From JBCCFX01 sp039029515 (GTDB taxonomy: Bacteria; Planctomycetota; Phycisphaerae; Phycisphaerales; SM1A02), in contig JBCCFX010000026.1 of the NCBI GenBank assembly GCA_039029515.1, positions 1 through 26,552 of the forward strand: a DNA stretch of 26,552 nt, given 5' to 3'. A program made the position numbers and the translations under genes. The notes beneath the pieces were generated by a model. The model was not told the origin of the DNA, searched no databases, and was given only the letters and a program-made list of their open reading frames with translations. Shown here one piece after another: positions 17,741-24,621 of the stretch. The first letter of the stretch is position 1. Each line of letters begins with the position of its first letter.

Positions 17741-18276
17741 AAGTCACCCTGAAGAATTTCGCGAAGCTGATCCGTCAGATCACGCACATCGTCGTCGGTC
17801 AAGCGAGGATTCAGGACACGCAACGGGGTCACTTCGGGTTCCGCCCCGCGCGGCTGCATGAGCCAGTGCTCGGTCGTCTCATCGTCCTCGTTGGGTTCGC
17901 TCACATCCCGGCCCACGAACTTCAACTGCTTCTTCCGCATCAGGATCAACGCGATCACGAATCGAAACGCGCGACGCTGCGGTCGATCATCATCCGCGAG
18001 GCGATGAAACACATCGAGCAGCACCTCATCGTCGACCAGCAGCTTCGGTTTGGTGTTCGGCTCCGGAATCACCGTCTTCCAGAAGCTGAACAGCCGATCG
18101 GGGCGAGCACCGTCGTCCCATGCATCCAGCGAAAAATCGAGGCGATCGAATCCCTCGTCCTCAGCATGATCGACGAGCGTCGCCATGCACGGCGTGCCCG
18201 GTTCCAGCGGTTCGCCCGTCGAGGCACAAAGTCCCGTCGGGCGGGCGACCTGATAGTCCGTTCCAAATCGGCTCAT
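17737..18276 (-). CDS. Small conserved unknown protein with an N-terminal Cys pair
   Basis: From the ATG at 18274-18276 the protein has 179 residues. Its N-terminal segment 'ARPTGLCASTGEPLEPGTPC' places Cys at 17 and 30 in a turn-rich loop that looks like half a zinc ribbon. The middle has 'DRLFSFWKTVIPEPN' and 'LLVDDEVLLDVFHRLADD'. A helical 'FRFVIALILMRKKQLKFVG' follows, and the end is an acidic helical region. This pattern recalls a conserved planctomycete hypothetical; no function is known to me. The upstream extension to 18402 lacks similarity to that pattern and runs into the cdaA start, so it was excluded. It overlaps the lipoprotein gene by four bases, which suggests a shared role. 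Confidence 0.7.
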   Translation of the reverse strand: MSRFGTDYQVARPTGLCASTGEPLEPGTPCMATLVDHAEDEGFDRLDFSLDAWDDGARPDRLFSFWKTVIPEPNTKPKLLVDDEVLLDVFHRLADDDRPQRRAFRFVIALILMRKKQLKFVGRDVSEPNEDDETTEHWLMQPRGAEPEVTPLRVLNPRLTDDDVRDLTDQLREILQGDL

Positions 18277-18382
18277 GACGGCATCGTAGAGGATCCGACC
18301 GGAGGAATCATCCGATCGGGCACCAGCGCTCGATATACTTCCTTGTCTCCGGTCTGAACTCCACAGCAATGGCCTGCACCAC
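18277..18382. other. Divergent spacer between the unknown-protein gene and cdaA
   Basis: This 106-base spacer should hold promoters for both the leftward unknown/lipoprotein/RDD block and the rightward cdaA-cdaR pair. I see no convincing -35/-10 pair on either strand, and no clear Shine-Dalgarno sequence directly before the cdaA ATG. Confidence 0.4.
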
Positions 18383-19243
18383 ATGCTCACCAGTCTCACC
18401 AAGCTGATCCAGAACTACCATTGGTTCGAGATCCTCGTGGAGATGGCGGTCATCTGGTGCGTCGTCTACCTGATCTTCCGCTTCCTCCAGGGGACGCGCG
18501 GCGCCGGTGTCATTAAAGGCGTCGTCGTGCTCCTGGTCGTGCTGACGCTCCTCATCCGGGTCGCGGGCTCCGCGGGCGACGTCCTCGGCCGACTCGATTT
18601 CATCTACAACCGATTCCTCGGCCTGCTCGCCATCCTGCTGATCGTCGTCTTCCAGCCCGAGTTGCGCCAGGCCATGATCAGGCTCGGTCATACCCGCATG
18701 TTCAGGCTCGGGCGGGCGCCGCAGACGGAGCGCGTCATTGAAGCCGTCAGCGATGCCGTCCTGTTCCTCAGCAAAAACCAGTTCGGTGCGCTCATCGCGG
18801 TCGAACGGGAAGTCAGACTCGGCGGCCTGAGCGATGTCGGCGTTGAACTCGATGCCAAGATCAGCGCGCGGCTGCTCGAGACCATCTTCTGGCCCAACAG
18901 CCCGCTGCACGATCTCGGCGTCATCGTGCGCGATGACCGCATCGTCGCCGCATCCGTGCAGTTCCCACTCATCGAAGAAGGCGCGATCATGGGCACGCCG
19001 GGTTCGCGCCATCGTGCCGCCGCCGGTGTCAGCCTCGAAAGTGATTGCGTCGTCGTGATCGTCAGCGAAGAAACCGGCGCGATCAGCATCGCCGAGCGCG
19101 GCCAGATCACATTCGATATCTCACGCGATCAGATTCGCGATGAAATCGCCCGGCGACTTGCCGTCACGATCGAACCGCCCACCGTGACCGACATCGAGCC
19201 GCCGACGACCAGCGAAACGCCATCGGAACGCAACGTCGCCTGA
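18383..19243 (+). CDS. cdaA: Membrane-bound diadenylate cyclase CdaA (DisA_N domain)
   Basis: CdaA condenses two ATP into cyclic di-AMP, a second messenger for potassium and turgor control and envelope homeostasis. The 286-residue protein has three N-terminal membrane helices (about 14-32, 40-60, 76-92) and the DAC domain from about 115 to 235. The RHR motif is present (GSRHRAAAGVS, R209-R211), followed by 'VVIVSEETGAISIA'. The normal DGA catalytic motif in 'PLHDGA' appears here as 'PLHDLG' (D177-L178-G179): the essential Asp is kept, but the next two residues differ. The C-terminal 25 residues are a Pro/Thr/Glu-rich tail. It is followed 16 bases later by its usual partner cdaR. The start is ATG without a visible ribosome site. 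Confidence 0.92.
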   Translation: MLTSLTKLIQNYHWFEILVEMAVIWCVVYLIFRFLQGTRGAGVIKGVVVLLVVLTLLIRVAGSAGDVLGRLDFIYNRFLGLLAILLIVVFQPELRQAMIRLGHTRMFRLGRAPQTERVIEAVSDAVLFLSKNQFGALIAVEREVRLGGLSDVGVELDAKISARLLETIFWPNSPLHDLGVIVRDDRIVAASVQFPLIEEGAIMGTPGSRHRAAAGVSLESDCVVVIVSEETGAISIAERGQITFDISRDQIRDEIARRLAVTIEPPTVTDIEPPTTSETPSERNVA

Positions 19244-19259
19244 CCAGAAGGATCGCCTC

Positions 19260-20303
19260 GTGAACTTCCTCCGTCGAGAATTCGGCACGATCATCGTCGT
19301 CACCACTGTGACCGTCCTGATCTGGGCATGGGCCGCCGGCGAGACGCGCACCCAGCAGGATGTCTTCGCTCGGCTCGAATTTCGCGCTCCGACGTCCGGT
19401 CAGTACATCGTCGACACGGATACGCAGCAGGTCTCGATCTCCATCGAAGGATCGCGCCTCGCCATTCAGAAAGCCATCCAACTCCTCGAAAAGCCACTCG
19501 ACCTGCCGATCGGCGTCGACGGCGTCCCCGGCGATCCCGGTCAGCACTTCGTCGATCTGGTCTCCGTCCTCCGCCAGCACGATGAGCTTCGCAGCACTGG
19601 TGCGACCATCACCGGATCGAGCCCGACGACAGCCCAACTCAGTGTCGATGAACTCGTGACCGCTCGCGCCGATGTGCGCCTCACCCTGCCGAACACCCAA
19701 CTGGCCGGCGACGCCATCGTCGATCCCGGCTCGGTGACGCTGACCATGCCCGCATCGCTGCGCGACAGCCGAACCGGCACGTTCGTTGTCGATGCCGTCG
19801 GGACGACGTCCTTGCTGTCGCAATTGACGCCAGGGCGTGAACACGAAATTGAAATTGCGCTGCGTCCGCCGGAAGGAATCGACCTCGACCGTGATCGCGT
19901 CACGATCGAGCCATCGAAGGTCGTCGCGAAGTTCACGATCCAGAGTCAGATCAGCGAGACCACACTGGATTCCGTCCGACTCCAGTTGTCGTGCCCGCAC
20001 GAAGTACTCGAAGAATTCGACGTTGATCTCAATCCGACGAATTACCAGGACGTGACCGTCCGTGCGTCGCGAGATGTCATCAGCGCCATTGAATCGGGCG
20101 AGATGGTCGTCATCGGATTCGTCCACCTTTCATCCAATGACTGCGAAAGCAGTATCACGTCCAAACCCGTGACGTACTTCATGGCGATGGATCGACGCGA
20201 GCTCGCACTCACCGGCGGTGTCAGCGTCGATGTCGAACGCAACGACGACTCCATGCCAGATATCGGCATCACCGTCAGTCGCGCCGCCAACGGCACGCCT
20301 TAA
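19260..20303 (+). CDS. cdaR: YbbR-domain protein, CdaA regulator CdaR
   Basis: CdaR is a single-pass membrane protein whose extracytoplasmic YbbR repeats bind and modulate CdaA. The 347-residue protein has a membrane helix at about 9-26 (FGTIIVVTTVTVLIWAWAA). A long beta-strand-rich region follows with repeated 'V.....V.I..S' and 'L...V.V' segments consistent with YbbR domains, for example 'VSISIEGSRLAIQKAIQLL' and 'DRVTIEPSKVVAKFTI'. The GTG start has AGGAT seven bases before it. glmM, the third gene of the classical cdaA-cdaR-glmM operon, does not follow; a convergent tyrS does, 13 bases later. Repeat divergence makes domain counting uncertain. Confidence 0.82.
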   Translation: MNFLRREFGTIIVVTTVTVLIWAWAAGETRTQQDVFARLEFRAPTSGQYIVDTDTQQVSISIEGSRLAIQKAIQLLEKPLDLPIGVDGVPGDPGQHFVDLVSVLRQHDELRSTGATITGSSPTTAQLSVDELVTARADVRLTLPNTQLAGDAIVDPGSVTLTMPASLRDSRTGTFVVDAVGTTSLLSQLTPGREHEIEIALRPPEGIDLDRDRVTIEPSKVVAKFTIQSQISETTLDSVRLQLSCPHEVLEEFDVDLNPTNYQDVTVRASRDVISAIESGEMVVIGFVHLSSNDCESSITSKPVTYFMAMDRRELALTGGVSVDVERNDDSMPDIGITVSRAANGTP

Positions 20304-20316
20304 GCCTTCAGGCTGC

Positions 20317-21609
20317 TCACGCGCCCCAACGTGTCGCGTGCCACTTCTTCTTGCCCCGACGAAGCAGAATCGTTTCGCCATGCAGAAGATCCTGACTCGT
20401 CAGACGATAGTCCGCGCCAACACGCTCACCGTTCACGGACACCGCGTTGTTGCCGAGGAATTCTCGCGCTTCACGCTTGGATGAGGCCAGCGACGTCGTC
20501 GGCAGCAACTCGATGAGGTCCGCGCCATCGCCTTCCAACGCGTTGCGGTCGTGCGTCGTGTGCGGCACATCCGCAAAAACTTCATCCAGCATCGTGACCG
20601 GCAACTCGCGCACGTTGCCCCTGAACAACGCCTCGGTCGCCGACTCGACCGCGTGCAACTGTTCATCGCCATGCATCAGCGCAGTCATATGCTGCGCCAA
20701 CGCTCGGTGCGCTGCGCGTTCGTGCGGTGCGGAATCGTGATTTGCCGCGAGACCATCAATGTCGTCCTTCGACAGAAACGTGAACCACTTGAGGAACGGA
20801 ATCACATCGTCATCGTTCACGTTGATCCAGAACTGGTAGAACGCGTACGGACTCGTTTTGTCTGCGCCGAGCCAGATCGCGCCCTTTTCTGTCTTGCCGA
20901 TCTTCTTGCCATCCGCACGCGTCACCAGCGGCGCCGTGACGCCGAATGCCTGGTTGCCATCCTGCGGCAGCTCGCGCCGAATCAGATCAATGCCGGCAAT
21001 GATGTTGCCGAACTGATCGGAACCGGCCATCTGCAGCGTGCAGTTTTTCTCACGACGCAAGTGCAGGAAATCGTACGCCTGCAGAATCATGTAGCTGAAC
21101 TCGGTGTAGCTGATGCCTTGTTCACGATTCTCAAGGCGATCGCGTACCGAATCCTTCTGTATCATCGCGTTGACTGAAAAGTGCTTGCCGACATCGCGCA
21201 ACACATCGAGATAGCCGAGCTTCGTCAGCCAGTCTGCGTTGTCGACGATGATCGCGGCGTTCGGATTCGCGGGATCGAAGTCCAGCACGCGCTCGAAAAT
21301 GCGCACTTGCGCCGCGACGTTCTTCTGCACCTGCTCCGGCGACAACAATTGGCGTTCCGCATCCTTGCCGGACGGATCGCCGATCAGCCCGGTCCCGCCA
21401 CCCATCAGCACGATCGGTGTGTGGCCGGCTCGCTGGAAATGCGCCAGGAGTTTGATCGGGATGTAATTCCCGATGGTCAGGCTTTCCGCGGTGGGATCAA
21501 ATCCCGCGTAGGCAATCCGCGATCCGCTCGCGAGGTGCGCACGGAGATCGTCATCAGCGGTGGTCTGGTACAGCAGGCCGCGCCACGTCAATTCTTCGAG
21601 AAACGTCAT
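20317..21609 (-). CDS. tyrS: Tyrosyl-tRNA synthetase
   Basis: TyrRS charges tRNA-Tyr in the cytoplasm. From the ATG at 21607-21609 the protein has 430 residues, normal for the bacterial class. The HIGH signature appears as 'SLTIGNYIPI' (TIGN at 45-48). The tyrosine-binding region includes 'YTEFSYMILQAYDFLHL' and 'QMAGSDQFGNI'. The KMSKS-equivalent loop is 'KIGKTEKGAIWL', the bacterial K-F/I-G-K-T form. The C-terminal S4 RNA-binding domain covers about 365-430, ending 'ILLRRGKKKWHATRWGA'. The start was chosen because the family begins near 'MTFLEELTWRGL'; AGAGGA is 11 bases upstream. It is transcribed toward cdaR. Confidence 0.96.
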   Translation of the reverse strand: MTFLEELTWRGLLYQTTADDDLRAHLASGSRIAYAGFDPTAESLTIGNYIPIKLLAHFQRAGHTPIVLMGGGTGLIGDPSGKDAERQLLSPEQVQKNVAAQVRIFERVLDFDPANPNAAIIVDNADWLTKLGYLDVLRDVGKHFSVNAMIQKDSVRDRLENREQGISYTEFSYMILQAYDFLHLRREKNCTLQMAGSDQFGNIIAGIDLIRRELPQDGNQAFGVTAPLVTRADGKKIGKTEKGAIWLGADKTSPYAFYQFWINVNDDDVIPFLKWFTFLSKDDIDGLAANHDSAPHERAAHRALAQHMTALMHGDEQLHAVESATEALFRGNVRELPVTMLDEVFADVPHTTHDRNALEGDGADLIELLPTTSLASSKREAREFLGNNAVSVNGERVGADYRLTSQDLLHGETILLRRGKKKWHATRWGA

Positions 21610-21738
21610 GGACGATCGGGTCCTCTTCAAATCCATGCTTGCGGAATTCGATTCTGACCGCATAGGGTATCACTCTCACCGCAATCGCCAACACAGCCGG
21701 CGGGCCCCGAACGCCGTTTGATCTGAGGAGACCTGATC
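21610..21738. other. Divergent spacer between tyrS and sod
   Basis: This 129-base region must supply start signals for both genes. On the sod side GAGGAG lies eight bases before the ATG. A TTGCGG with ATAGGG 17 bases later (about 21650-21678) is a possible but weak plus-strand promoter. No operator or riboswitch was recognised. Confidence 0.35.
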
Positions 21739-22536
21739 ATGGCCCCGACCCCGAAGACACCCGACAGTTCACTCGACCGACGCCAGATGCTCACCTCACT
21801 GGGCCTCGGCGCCGCGTCCGCCGCCGCCATCACCACGTCCTTCTCTCCCACCGCCGCCGCTCAGTCGCGACCGACTAGCCAGCCGGTGATGGATGCGAGC
21901 GCGACGGGATGGGATCCGAACACCAGCGAGTACGTCCTGCCCAAACTCGCGTATGGCTACGCCGACCTCGAACCGCACATCGATGCCGCCACGATGGAAC
22001 TGCATCACTCGAAGCATCACGCGGGATACGTTCGTGGCCTCAACGCTGCACTTGCCGCGCTGACCGAGATTCGTGATGGTCGCCGCGAAACCAGCGAAGT
22101 GAAACGCTGGTCACGCCAACTCGCGTTCCACGGCTCGGGCCACTTCCTCCACGTCGCATTCTGGCGCTGCATGTCACCGAACGGTGGCGGCGAGCCAGGC
22201 GGCGACATCGGCCGACAGATCCGTCGCGACTTCGGCACGTTTGATCGCTTTGCCGCGCACTTCAAGGCGGCGGCGGGTTCCGTGGAAGGCAGCGGCTGGG
22301 GCATTCTCGCGGTCGAACCAATCAGCGGTCAGTTGATGGTCATGCAGGCGGAGAAGCACCAGAACCTCACCGCATGGGGTGTGATTCCGCTGATCGCCGT
22401 CGACGTGTGGGAACACGCGTACTACCTGAAGTATCAGAATCGGCGCAAGGCATATGTCGATGCGTTCATGAACGTGATCAACTGGGATCACGCCGACGCG
22501 ATGATGACTGCAATTCATACCGCAACTGGACACTGA
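21739..22536 (+). CDS. Fe/Mn-type superoxide dismutase with Tat signal
   Basis: It converts superoxide to peroxide and oxygen. Residues 12-41 look like a Tat signal: 'LDRRQMLTSLGLG' with the twin Arg, then a hydrophobic run ending AAA. The mature enzyme probably acts outside the cytoplasm. The catalytic domain starts 'YVLPKLAYGYADLEPH'. Predicted metal ligands by alignment with E. coli SodA are H89 (LHHSKHH), H138 (GHFLH), D222 and H226 (DVWEHAYY), with Y97 as the gateway Tyr and Q208 in 'EKHQN' as the second-sphere Gln. The residue before ligand H138 is Leu where Asn is usual. Metal preference cannot be read reliably. GAGGAG precedes the ATG. Confidence 0.92.
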   Translation: MAPTPKTPDSSLDRRQMLTSLGLGAASAAAITTSFSPTAAAQSRPTSQPVMDASATGWDPNTSEYVLPKLAYGYADLEPHIDAATMELHHSKHHAGYVRGLNAALAALTEIRDGRRETSEVKRWSRQLAFHGSGHFLHVAFWRCMSPNGGGEPGGDIGRQIRRDFGTFDRFAAHFKAAAGSVEGSGWGILAVEPISGQLMVMQAEKHQNLTAWGVIPLIAVDVWEHAYYLKYQNRRKAYVDAFMNVINWDHADAMMTAIHTATGH

Positions 22537-22537
22537 G

Positions 22538-22634
22538 CGTTGATCGTTTGTCGTTATTCGTTGACCGTTGATCGTTGGTCGTTGGTCGTTGGTCGTTGGT
22601 CGTCTCCGATTCGAACAACGGTGAACGACAAACG
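22538..22634. repeat. Heptamer tandem array CGTTNNT with an inverted tail
   Basis: Nine consecutive 7-base units starting CGTT fill 22538-22600: CGTTGAT, CGTTTGT, CGTTATT, CGTTGAC, CGTTGAT, then four CGTTGGT. After a short gap, three units in the opposite orientation fill 22614-22634 (AACAACG, GTGAACG, ACAAACG). An exact 11-base inverted match links 22545-22555 and 22624-22634. It lies between sod and the terminator at 22648. Confidence 0.85.
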
Positions 22635-22647
22635 GTAAACCCAAAAA

Positions 22648-22674
22648 GCTGCCGGCGTTGCCGGCGGCTTTTTT
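22648..22674. terminator. Bidirectional rho-independent terminator
   Basis: A 9-base stem (GCTGCCGGC, loop GTT, GCCGGCGGC, one G-T pair) is followed by six T on the plus strand and preceded by five A, giving a T-tract on the minus strand too. It can end sod transcription rightward and the membrane-protein/pheS transcript leftward. The minus-strand gene's stop codon (22673-22675) touches it. Confidence 0.85.
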
Positions 22675-23350
22675 AGTCCCAACCCATCACTTCATCGCGG
22701 ATCTTGGTGCGCATGAACCAGATCAGCACGAAGACCGGTACGGCGACTTGATACAGGAAGCCGAAGCCGATGCTGAGTGCGGTGATCGATGACATGAACG
22801 CTTGCGGCGGCGCGCCGCCCTGACCAGCCTGCGCATCCACCATCTCATTGATCATGCTTACTTGCTTGAAGCCCTGATAGATCGTCCACGAACCACCAAC
22901 GACGATCTTGGCCACGGCGTACACCATCAACGCCTTCAGGCACCACGAACGACGGCGCAACAAGCCGGTGGACGACACGATCAGCAGCCCCGCGATGCTG
23001 CCCATCACCAATGACATCACGGCCATGACAATCGGCGATGCGGGCATCATGTCCGCGACCGTCATGTCCGGTGCGCCAGGCTGACCGGCCGAAATATCAC
23101 CCAGCGCGCCGACGAAGAACGTCCCCACGATGCCGCAGAATCCACCGAGCGCATTCAGGCTGCCATAGACCAGCAGACAGATGCCCACCACCGTCGGCCA
23201 CGTGGACTGATGTGGCCGCGCCACGACGCCCTGCACGACCGGCGGCGACGATGGCATCGCCGGCACACCAGGCGGTTGCGGCGACGCGGGCACCGTTTCG
23301 GATGGCGCCTGCGGATCGTCCGGCGTTCCGGCGTTCACTTCATCATTCAT
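22673..23350 (-). CDS. Four-helix membrane protein of unknown function
   Basis: The 225-residue protein begins with about 48 Pro/Ala/Ser/Val-rich residues likely to be disordered in the cytoplasm (ASPQPPGVPAMPSSPPVV). Four hydrophobic segments follow: 'VGICLLVYGSLNALGGFCGI', 'PIVMAVMSLVMGSIAGLLIV', 'WCLKALMVYAVAKIVVGG' and 'FGFLYQVAVPVFVLIWFM'. A positively charged loop 'LLRRRSWCLK' follows the second helix. No family was recognised; similar Pro-tailed small membrane proteins are common in planctomycetes. The ATG has GGGAG seven bases upstream. It lies 45 bases after pheS on the same strand and probably shares its transcript. Confidence 0.8.
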   Translation of the reverse strand: MNDEVNAGTPDDPQAPSETVPASPQPPGVPAMPSSPPVVQGVVARPHQSTWPTVVGICLLVYGSLNALGGFCGIVGTFFVGALGDISAGQPGAPDMTVADMMPASPIVMAVMSLVMGSIAGLLIVSSTGLLRRRSWCLKALMVYAVAKIVVGGSWTIYQGFKQVSMINEMVDAQAGQGGAPPQAFMSSITALSIGFGFLYQVAVPVFVLIWFMRTKIRDEVMGWD

Positions 23351-23395
23351 GCGGTTGCTCCCTGGACGTCGGCAGCCAACCTGATCGGCGTCAGA

Positions 23396-24373
23396 TCAGA
23401 ACTGCCTGAGGAATCGGGCATCGTTCTCGTACAACCATCGGATATCCGCGATGCCATACTTTCGCATTGCGATGCGTTCGATGCCGAGACCGAAGGCGAA
23501 GCCGGTCCATTCTTCGGGGTCATAGCCGACCGCCTTGAAGACATTCGGGTCGACCATGCCACAGCCGCCCAGTTCGACCCACTGCATCTTGCCTTTCACC
23601 TTCATCTTCATGTCGACTTCCGCCGACGGTTCGGTGAACGGGAAGAAGCTCGGCCGGATGCGCACTTCCGCTTCGGGGCCGAAGTACGACCGCGCAAACT
23701 GGAAGAGTGTTGTCTTCAGATCCACCATCGTGACCTTGCGATCGACGTACAGACCTTCGATCTGGTGGAACATGCTGTAATGCGTTGCATCGTGCGTGTC
23801 TGGTCGATACACGCGGCCGATCACCACGACCTTCAACGGTGGTTCCATGGTCTCCATCGCGCGAATCTGCACGGTGGATGTCTGTGAGCGCAGAAGACGT
23901 CCGCCGCCCATGTAGAAGTTATCGATGGGATCGCGCGCGGGATGATCATCGGGAATATTCAGCGCGTTGAAGTTGTGGAACTCATCTTCGACCTCAGGGC
24001 CGTACGCGACGGAGAATCCCATGCGGGCGAAGACGTCGCCGATCTCATCCATCGTTCGGCTGAGAACGTGTCGACGTCCCTGTCCCTGCGCGATGCCGGG
24101 CTCGGTGACGTCGAGCGTCGGCCCGGTCGCCGCGGGTCCGCCGACCTGCTTGGATTCGAATGCGCGTTCGAGGTTCTGCTTGACCTCGTTCAGGCGTTTG
24201 CCGACCGCGGGTTTGTCCGCCTTGTCGACATCCTTGAGCTTCGGCATGATCGCTTTGAGCGCGCCTTTGCTGCCGAGATAGCGGATGCGCCACGCTTCGC
24301 GGGCGTCGGTATCGGCGACGGCGTCAAGCTCCGCCAGACCAGTCGTTTCGAGTTCGTTCAGTGCCTCGAGCAT
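23396..24373 (-). CDS. pheS: Phenylalanyl-tRNA synthetase alpha subunit
   Basis: PheS is the catalytic subunit of the (alpha-beta)2 enzyme that charges tRNA-Phe. The 325 residues match the family. The N-terminal coiled coil contains 'YLGSKGALKAIMPKL' (32-46). Class II motif 2 is 'GRVYR' (186-190) with 'THYSMFHQIEGL' (197-208). The active-site strand is 'ELGGCGMV' (267-274), and motif 3 is 'GFAFGLGIERIAM' (291-303). The beta subunit gene pheT is not adjacent in this window; a small membrane-protein gene follows instead. The ATG start has no clear Shine-Dalgarno sequence but begins exactly at the expected helix. Confidence 0.96.
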   Translation of the reverse strand: MLEALNELETTGLAELDAVADTDAREAWRIRYLGSKGALKAIMPKLKDVDKADKPAVGKRLNEVKQNLERAFESKQVGGPAATGPTLDVTEPGIAQGQGRRHVLSRTMDEIGDVFARMGFSVAYGPEVEDEFHNFNALNIPDDHPARDPIDNFYMGGGRLLRSQTSTVQIRAMETMEPPLKVVVIGRVYRPDTHDATHYSMFHQIEGLYVDRKVTMVDLKTTLFQFARSYFGPEAEVRIRPSFFPFTEPSAEVDMKMKVKGKMQWVELGGCGMVDPNVFKAVGYDPEEWTGFAFGLGIERIAMRKYGIADIRWLYENDARFLRQF

Positions 24374-24393
24374 GATCCGAGGAGTGTAGCATT

Positions 24394-24414
24394 GGGTTGT
24401 GGGTTTGGGGTTGT
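24394..24414. repeat. Heptamer repeat GGGTTGT/GGGTTTG
   Basis: Three adjacent 7-base units read GGGTTGT, GGGTTTG, GGGTTGT, followed by a partial GGGCTCC. They sit just upstream of pheS, between its start and the REP-like palindromes. Confidence 0.65.
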
Positions 24415-24423
24415 GGGCTCCCC

Positions 24424-24451
24424 GTAGGGTGGGTCACCGCAGTGACCCACC
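24424..24451. repeat. REP-like palindrome, copy 1
   Basis: GTAG at 24424-24427 is followed by a perfect 10-base stem (GGTGGGTCAC, loop CGCA, GTGACCCACC). A GTAG foot ahead of a GC-rich hairpin is the layout of REP elements mobilised by RAYT transposases. Confidence 0.7.
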
Positions 24452-24488
24452 ATCGAAACGAGCGACGGCCCAATCATCGCGCCAGCCC

Positions 24489-24520
24489 GTAGGGTGGGTC
24501 GCCTCAGTGACCCACCCTAC
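24489..24520. repeat. REP-like palindrome, copy 2
   Basis: A 12-base perfect inverted repeat (GTAGGGTGGGTC ... GACCCACCCTAC) surrounds the loop GCCTCAGT. It repeats the core of copy 1 in the same orientation, 65 bases downstream, with two differences in the loop-side bases. Confidence 0.7.
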
Positions 24521-24524
24521 AAGA

Positions 24525-24552
24525 CTGACAGCTGAGAGCTGAAAGCTGACCG
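24525..24552. repeat. Heptamer repeat CTGANAG
   Basis: Four 7-base units in a row: CTGACAG, CTGAGAG, CTGAAAG, CTGACCG. This is a third heptamer family, immediately next to REP copy 2 and four bases before the T-tract of the rplQ terminator. Confidence 0.7.
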
Positions 24553-24555
24553 CTC

Positions 24556-24591
24556 AAAAACAACATGCCGCCACCCGAAGGTAGCGGCATG
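24556..24591 (-). terminator. Rho-independent terminator after rplQ
   Basis: Read on the minus strand, an 8-base stem CATGCCGC/GCGGCATG continues, after one mismatch, into ACC/GGT closed by a TTCG tetraloop. TTGTTTTTG follows. It ends the rpoA-rplQ transcript about 30 bases past the rplQ stop. Confidence 0.85.
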
Positions 24592-24621
24592 CATGCGTCT
24601 ATCAGTTGTCGACCGCGACGA

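Noticed and set aside
19164..20126. 320-codon minus-strand frame opposite cdaA/cdaR
   Set aside because: It has an Asp/Arg/Gly-rich composition typical of antisense translation, no ribosome site, and is fully covered by two recognised genes.
20302..20316. AGCCTTCAGGCT inverted repeat between cdaR and tyrS as a terminator
   Set aside because: The stem is only four or five bases with almost no loop and no T-tract on either strand.
22174..22644. Minus-strand frame reading through the heptamer array (repeated N-D-Q-R)
   Set aside because: The repeated peptide is a by-product of the 7-base DNA repeat, and the frame runs antisense into sod.
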